Below, one piece after another: positions 57,831 through 64,000 of a stretch of 64,000 nucleotides of DNA. This DNA is from Perca fluviatilis (lineage: Eukaryota; Chordata; Actinopteri; Perciformes; Percidae), in the NCBI RefSeq assembly GCF_010015445.1, contig NC_053128.1, forward strand, positions 10,515,840-10,579,839, in the 5' to 3' direction. The notes under the pieces were generated by a model, which did not search any database, was not told the origin of the DNA, and saw only the letters and a program-made list of their open reading frames with translations. The translations under genes and the position numbers were made by a program. Every line of letters starts with the position of its first letter. Within the stretch, counting starts at the first letter, position 1.

Positions 57831-58062
57831 AGGGATAGTTTGCATATTTTGTAGTGTGGTTGTATGATCTTCTCATCCATAGTCAGTGTATTATATCTAG
57901 TAGATGGCGGTCGGCACGTCCCCAGTTTGGAGAAACACACAGCCTCTGTGTCGGTACTCTGGTCTGTTTCTTCAAAAGACCCCCATCTACTGTACTTAGG
58001 CAGTACTTTGACTATGGATAAGTACCTCATACCACCCCACTTCAGTATATCCAAACTATCCC
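57831..58062. mobile_element. 232 bp TTAA-type MITE
   Basis: Left AGGGATAGTTTGCATATTTT; right end read inward GGGATAGTTTGGATATAC; TTAA on both sides (57827-57830 and 58063-58066). Subterminal ATCCATAGTCAGTGTATTA has a partial mirror near 58005. The TTAA target is shared by piggyBac and Kolobok superfamilies; Kolobok seems likelier because the tip is not CCC. Confidence 0.75.
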
Positions 58063-58066
58063 TTAA

Positions 58067-58549
58067 ACAAATGAAGATATTATCTTAACAGAAACGCTAG
58101 AGTGTGATTAACACAGTGGCTCTTATAGTAATACAGTGGAGTGGCATAAATGTCATGTCTTGTGGTATTTGGCCACAATAATCCCTCATTATCAATATTT
58201 TACAACAGACTTGGGAAACTACAGTTTAACATAGCTTTGCCTCTGACAACTGTAGCTTTACTGCTGAGTTTGCCATGAGAAAACTCATGTCAGTTTTTTA
58301 AGCAGAGGGTGGAAAAGCTAGCTACCACCATATTCCACACTAACATGTAACCAGCCAATTACCTGCCTATAGGTAATCAGTCAGAGACACAACAGCATTA
58401 TTATTCATTTTGAATGGTTTTGCTAGGCGCCTGATAAATGTAAGTCCAAAATTCTCTTTTTACCTCGGTTTTGGTCTCTACCAACTCGTTTTCCTCACCA
58501 GCTAACTGGACACTAGGCAGAAGTTGTACAGAACAAAAATAAAACTAAC
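58067..58549. other. Unassigned sequence
   Basis: Nothing recognised. Confidence 0.4.
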
Positions 58550-58668
58550 TTAAAGGGTACCGTTTTTTCTTTTTCTTTTTTTTTTCAAAACCTGGACCCT
58601 ACTTTCCTGTGTTTTTGTGTCTATGTGACTGATGGGTTCAACAATCTTTGACATTGGTCCAGTATTAA

Positions 58669-60831
58669 CACTGCATGAAAAGTGGAATTTCCGTCCCTGT
58701 AAATGCCTGTAAACGCCAGCAGTTATCGACAATTTACAGGCTGTGAACGTCACGTTCGTCTGTGCCACATATTGTCGGAAACGAACCATGACGTATGTGG
58801 AGAGCCCCCGCGGAGGTGCTAATGGATCTAATTAGAATATGAATAGGCGCTTGGCCAGAGAACATGTTACCCTCTTTTCTTCTCGACCGACTCTGAGCTG
58901 AACTCTTCACAGCTTCTGCCCGCGATGCCACATCTGGTTGTTTCTACCTGAAGTTCCTGCGTGCTGTCTCGTAATATGTCTCACAGGAAGCTGGAAAACT
59001 ATTTAATGAGAGTGGTATGAATAAAAAAATAAAATTAAGTCACAGTAAAATTAAACCAGGAAAGATGAAAAAGTAAAAATTACTTACACACAATGGCGTC
59101 ATTATCAGCGTAATGTAAATCTGGACCTGCAGACAGCTCTGAGCAAATATAGGTCAGAGCCTCGTTATGAGGCGAGGTTAGTCTATAAAAAAAAATAATA
59201 ATAATAATACTATGGTTAAGATCGGTATCTATTAACGTATCTATGTCCTTATACAGAATAATTAATGCAATTCATTCAATGAAAGCATATTCTTTAAATC
59301 TTAACCTTGATCCTGTTCGTAGCGCCTGCTACAATTTGTCTCAGAGTTGTGAAGACGGCGTACTGAATTCCTGTAAATTACGAGACAAGAAAAATACACT
59401 TTTATAAAGCAACTCACCCGCTCAGCTCTGTAATGAATGGCGCTGAAAGCAGCCAGGTACACAGCTCTGTGCTGCTCGCGTTTACACTTGGTGGAGTTTA
59501 AAACATTACGGCCAAGTCTAAGTAGCCTGTTTAACATCCAAATACAGTCATTGTACTTCTGAAGAATAAACAATACAGACTAGCTCGCAGTTTCATTAAT
59601 ATTCATATACTTACGTTGTCTTCTTCTTTTCTGTGAGCACATCTTTGGAGCCCCGGAGGTGATATAGAGGAGAGAAAAAAACCGCTCCAAACGTCTTGAA
59701 CAACTCGTGTGTTTCCAAGTGAAGTTTGACAGAGTGTACCGACAACTCTTTTACCATTTGGCCTGAAATATTCCCATATTTCGGAAGTTTTTGCTCTAAC
59801 TTTCGGAGTCATCACCCGAGTCCCGCCGCTATTTTTCAAATGGAAGCAGTGAGGTAGGGGGTAGGGTGCGGGGCAGAGTGAGAGTGATAGAGAAGACAAG
59901 GAGGAGGCAGATAAACCAGCAGGGTGCGAACAGCGCACACACTGGTGTGGAGGTGAATTACAGTGAGTTTTAATGGATTACTGGGATAGTTTAATAATAG
60001 GACAATTGAAGTCTAGATTATGAGGCCATTTCAGCAGAGCCAACAGCTTCATATGCCATGGACATGTGAATATGGTGCTGAATTTGCCAGTATTTTAAGA
60101 AGACAAATGGTTGGGACCTTGTCATGCAATGACAAAGTTGATATGCTTTATGTGAAGCCCAGTGTTTTGGTGTCAGCAGAAAGACTTCTCTTAGAAAACT
60201 GTACAGTGGTGCCTCTGTCTCCATTCCACAAGACAATCTTGGATGAGCAAGACCAAAGAAAGTTCACTGTAGTCATGCCACTATGCACACTGGTTGAGCT
60301 CTAGTAGACTGTGAATGAATCATGGAATGCACATTTTACCTTTTGTGGCAAAGCCTGATTAAAACTAATTGTTGAAATAAATTATTTTGTGTATCTTTTT
60401 GAGATAACATTGGTCATTGCTAATGACATACACAGTAATTAATCTAGCATACTTTCATTAAATAAATCAATTCAAGCTAAAATTGGAAGAGTCTACAATT
60501 AGGCTATACTGAGTCTGATCTATTTTACGAGATTTTCTTCAAGTTAATACCTTTAAGAAAAATGTCACCTGGGGTAAAACTCCCCCTGCTGCTACCCTGA
60601 TTTGCATTTGTATAGCTCACAGCATTTTCATTTACATGTTAAAGCCTCCCCTAGAATTAGAGGGAGGGGGGGTCATGGGGGACAACTGCCAAGCAAGGCC
60701 CACGTCAATTTCCGACAATTCCCGGCAATTTTCGGTGTTGCCTGTAAATTGACGTGTGCAGTCGTAAACCTGAAGTTCCACGACAATCTACAGTGCCGCA
60801 TACTGACGGAAATCCCACTTTTCATGCAGTG
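58669..60831. mobile_element. 2.16 kb PIF/Harbinger-like element inserted in the outer element
   Basis: Left tip CACTGCATGAAAAGTGGAAT; right tip read inward CACTGCATGAAAAGTGGGAT. TAA flanks both ends (58666-58668 and 60832-60834), the TWA target of PIF/Harbinger. Subterminal ATTTACAGGC and TGTCGGAAA motifs recur in mirrored positions. I recognise neither the DDE nuclease nor the Myb-like protein of autonomous Harbinger elements. Several minus-strand frames (59301-59573, 59603-59938) end at GTAAGT/GTGAGT donor-like sites and may be remains of captured or element-borne exons. Confidence 0.75.
59603..59938 (-). CDS. Unrecognised ORF in the Harbinger-like element
   Basis: A 111-codon frame of unknown function. 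The first third is low-complexity Ser/Leu. The middle (KVRAKTSEIWEYFRPNGKRV) is protein-like and faintly recalls the aromatic start of a BED finger, but no C-x2-C or His pair follows. A donor-like GACAAC|GTAAGT occurs at 59615-59614, four codons before the stop. It could be an exon carried by the transposon, or chance. Confidence 0.2.
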   Translation of the reverse strand: MRCSHPAGLSASSLSSLSLSLCPAPYPLPHCFHLKNSGGTRVMTPKVRAKTSEIWEYFRPNGKRVVGTLCQTSLGNTRVVQDVWSGFFLSSISPPGLQRCAHRKEEDNVSI

Positions 60832-61462
60832 TAAGCGAGATCGCTGCAGTTGGTAGCGGCGAAACAAGCTACAATGTACAGTAAGTTAATAGGGCAATTG
60901 TGCAGCTTGTATTTACCTTCACAAAAGTGCTTGTTTTGTCACTGACAGGCTCAGATTAATATTCTAAGTGTCTGACAACACTATGGAAAGGATTTTTAAG
61001 GAGGTTGACCTTTCTGTTAAAGAGTAAGATCCTTTTTTAAAACCTAAAAACATCCGCAACATTGCGTTCCGTAGCCTACCAGACTCCATGTAAATAAACC
61101 ATCATTTTAGCTTCGTAAAATAGACTTTATTCAAAGTCGACAGGAACAAATAAAACTATGAAAAGCCGTTTTGGATCGTCTTGCCCCTTTTTTAACCATC
61201 ACACCTTAGTTTTGGTTGAAATAAACACAGTTTACCGATTTTACATGTGAAAATAGATTGGCTCTATACACTCAAAGTATTGTTTTTTTAAAATGGAGTC
61301 TAGTGGGTTTAGCGCTAGCAACCTCAGAACGGTTCCTGGTTAAACAGAAAGGTCCATAATGTTGTCAGACACTTAGAATAATAATCTGAGCCTCTCTGTG
61401 GGAAAAACAGCACTTTTAGTGGACCAAACTGACGCCGAACATTTGCACCATAGGGTTACATT

Positions 61463-63342
61463 CAGACATGTATAAAGTACTAGAGACTCATACTTGAGTC
61501 AAAGTACAAGTGCTCTATCAAAAAAGTGACTTAAGTAGAAGTGCTCTTTAAGCACCACACTTAAGTAGAAGTACTAAAGTATTCAACATTATTTGTACTT
61601 AAGTATTGCAAGTAGTTTATTTTAAAATGTACTACTCAAGTACTGAAAGTAAAAGTACAAGTATTGTGTTATTTAGTTATTAAAGAAAGCAGTCAAAAGT
61701 TTGAATATCATATGGTTTATATTATTTCAAATGTATAGCCTAAGGCTGTAGCCAAAGGAATTAAAAAATATTAAATATATTAAAAATAACAAATATTAAC
61801 AAATACTGAAATAAAATTTACAATTATCACACTGTGCAAGTAACGTGAACATCTTCTCCATCACAGTAACGATTAAAGCCCCAAAAAACGTATCGCGCAC
61901 TAGTTAGTAACGTGTGATGAACAGAAAAGTTAGCAAGCTAGCAACAACATACAGATAAACTATCAGCTTCACATCACAGGGTCAAACGGTTAACATTCAG
62001 TAATCACTGCAGACTCAAACAACTCAGGCATAGCTTCATCTGCTGCAACAATGGCTAAATAGAAGTACAAACTTACATTGTCTCTGACTTCCAAACGGGC
62101 AACCGTAATGAAATGAAACACGACAGGATCTCTGGGATTTTTTACGTAGTTAGCGTACCAACGTAGCCCTAAATACTAGTGTTAATTTTGTCACCTATTT
62201 TTAATTTAGTCTTGTGCTAAACATTTTTGTTAGTCAAGTTTTAGTCGACTAAAAGTCTCGCCGTTTTAGTCAAAACATTTTAGTCTTTTTTTTAAATAAA
62301 TTATTTCTGATAACCATTTCAGTCAAATAGTTATAAAAATAAATAAATGATATAAAGTTATATAAATATTGAGCCTCTTCCTTATTTCACCAGTAAACGA
62401 CAAAAACAACCAATGCATGGGAAAAGTATATTTTACAATAAAATAAATGCAGCACGAAACTGGCGAGGCGTATTTCAAGTGAACGCAACATATGTGTTGT
62501 TTTTCAGACAACGGCAGCTACAGACTGTCGTACGTCTCGTGTTGGAATCCTACACGGTGAAATAGAGACAAACCTTTACACCGTTTAGCTGTCAGCATTG
62601 TAACCCTTTTATATATGTCAATGATTTTAACCGTGCTTACTCCAACTGCTAGCTAACAGTAGGCTAACGTTACCTGCTGCCAGGTATAGTGTTAACTAGC
62701 GCCCCGTGCAGCGATGTTTCGGTTGCCTCTAACGTCCGTTTAGGAGCATCAGAGAGAAGCGCAGGCATTTAAGTGGCACCAAAATCTGCGTTGCTATTCG
62801 GTCTGGTAGATAACGGTCGTTAGGGCACCTGTCGGTGCCGTAGCACCGGGTCTCGGTAACAGCTGAATATTCTATCTCATGATGAAAAAGTAGAGACGAT
62901 TGTAGACGAAAATGAAGAGAGATTTTATCTTAGTTTTTATTTTATGCAAAACATTTTAGTCTCGTCTTTTTTCGTCAACAATAATGCATGTTAATTTAGT
63001 CTTAGTCAGCGTTTTTGGACATTGGCGCCGTCTCGTCATCGTCTCGTCTTAGTCATGGAAAAAAAGGTCGTTGACGAACATATTTAGTCTCGTCTCGTCT
63101 GACGAAATTAACACTACTAAATACACACACTGTAACCTACCCAGTCTCTGTAGCGTGAGGAATTCACAACAGTAACGAGTAACTATGCAGCACATAAAAA
63201 ATGTAAAAGTAAAAGTATTAAACTCATTGAAAATATGTACTCAAGTAAAAGTGGAAGTAGAAGAAAAAAATCATACTCCAGTAGAGTACAGATGCAGCTT
63301 GTTAGTACTTAAGTACAGTAGTGAAGTAACTATACAGCTCTG
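61463..63342. mobile_element. hAT-type MITE inserted in the outer element, itself interrupted
   Basis: Left tip CAGACATGTATAAAGTACT; right tip read inward CAGAGCTGTATAGTTACTT. GTTACATT is duplicated exactly at 61455-61462 and 63343-63350. Without the inner element (62177-63116) and its TSD it is about 932 bp. The interior is full of ACTTAAGTA/AAGTACAAGT motifs in both orientations, typical of this kind of fish hAT MITE. No coding sequence. Confidence 0.88.
62177..63116. mobile_element. Innermost hAT-type MITE, 940 bp, perfect 8 bp TSD
   Basis: Left tip TAGTGTTAATTTTGTCA; right tip read inward TAGTGTTAATTTCGTCA (16 of 17 match). CTAAATAC is duplicated exactly at 62169-62176 and 63117-63124. 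The outer quarters are rich in TTTAGTC/GACTAAAA motifs. The central part (about 62375-62860) is homologous to 35400-35860, which has different termini. The well-kept ends and the position inside another hAT make it the youngest layer. Confidence 0.92.
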
Positions 63343-63497
63343 GTTACATTGCAGCCTGGTCTGTGGCTGCCGGTTACAGCGTTCATGCCTATTACTGGAC
63401 CAATTTCAAAGATTTTTGTTCCTATCAGTCACTTACACACAAAAACATAGGAAAATAGGGTCCAGGTTGACAAAAAAAAATGGTAGTTACCCTTTAA

Positions 63498-64000
63498 TGA
63501 GGCTAATGAGCTTCGTAGATTTGCAGAATTGAATGATAATACTCTCTGATTTCAGTACTACCAACATCTCTGAGTTATTTGATTTTGTGTTAACATAGAA
63601 AATACTGATTAATGCAAGCTTCTTTTCAGGTGGTAATTGCATTCACCATTAGCGTGGGGTTAGTGCAGTTCCACATCTTCACAAGGTCACTTCCACCTTC
63701 TCCACATACACAAACTGAACTCATTAGTATGATGATCACACTTCAGCGCACGCTTCTCATGTTACAAACAAAATCCAGTTCTCCAGCCATATTATGCCGT
63801 AGATTAGATGGTATCCGTAACAACAGCCAGAAGCCTTCAGCAACTAGACAGTGCTATATCTAGCATCACATGGAAGAGGCTACGCTCATCCACGCATCTC
63901 CCTGTGCCAGTTTTTTTCAAGCTTTGACAGCATCTGACATCTGAGATTAGAGCTGTTTTCTAATATACTGAGCCATCTCTGGAAACATGCAGTGTTTATG
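63498..64000. other. Unassigned sequence to the window edge
   Basis: An 83-codon ORF at 63612-63863 has no domain I recognise. Confidence 0.35.

Larger units (their letters stand above)
58554..63493. mobile_element. Outer TTAA-type transposon of a four-element nest
   Basis: Left tip AGGGTACCGTTTTTTC; right tip read inward AGGGTAACTACCATTTTTTT. Both sides have TTAA (58550-58553 and 63494-63497). The inverted arms continue for more than 100 bases (both contain CTGGACCCTA, TTTTTGTGTST and TTGGTCCAGTA). Removing the two inserts (58669-60831 with one TAA; 61463-63342 with one 8 bp TSD) leaves about 886 bp that folds symmetrically, including mirrored GTCTGACAACA..CTTAGAATA segments near 60970 and 61365. 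TTAA targets and these tips point to Kolobok or piggyBac; I favour Kolobok. Confidence 0.82.

Noticed and set aside
1..64000. CRISPR array, operon, phage or bacterial defence system
   Set aside because: No regularly spaced repeats and no bacterial genes; everything fits a vertebrate genome.

Overview
The window looks like intergenic or intronic DNA of a teleost fish. The evidence is the repeat content: long-ITR Tc1/mariner elements of the fish type, hAT elements with BED-finger transposases, PIF/Harbinger-like, piggyBac-like and other TTAA-type MITEs, two tRNA-derived SINEs, endonuclease fragments of an L2/Rex-like LINE, and very long dinucleotide microsatellites. I found no prokaryotic features. 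I could not recognise any intact host protein-coding gene. Most short ORFs are random or lie on microsatellites.

Layout. 0-9 kb: small MITEs, hAT-type ends, an inverted pair of LINE tails, and a complete hAT (7176-8126) with a broken BED finger. 9-20 kb: (AC)38, (TC)38 and (GT)35 microsatellites, two Harbinger-like elements, and a 1.7 kb TIR element of unassigned superfamily (16583-18256). 20-25 kb: a small perfect MITE, large inverted repeats, a CpG-rich block, and a 531 bp Tc1 foldback MITE. 25-31 kb: two pieces of related LINE endonuclease, one internally deleted (25745-26990, minus) and one with an altered catalytic aspartate (29340-29870, plus). 31-35 kb: a SINE, then a three-level nest (piggyBac MITE in SINE in hAT, 32477-33205), then about 1.5 kb of non-repetitive DNA and a near-perfect hairpin. 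35-39 kb: a hAT-type left end, a dead Tc1-like element, and a dead long-ITR Tc1. 39-49 kb: a hAT (39642-40997) and a Harbinger-like element carrying a piece of 28S rRNA (42581-42846). 49-52 kb: two Tc1 elements side by side. 53-57 kb: two further hAT elements, one with a ZBED-like transposase remnant. 57-64 kb: a small TTAA MITE and a 4.9 kb composite of four nested transposons (58554-63493).

No genes act together as a system here. What stands out is a well-preserved record of insertions. Many elements have target-site duplications that can be read directly, so the order of insertion can be worked out. All transposase and endonuclease genes seen are broken by frameshifts, stops or deletions, so any movement would need enzymes from elsewhere in the genome. 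Superfamily names rest on TSD length, TIR ends and remembered protein motifs. No database search was run.
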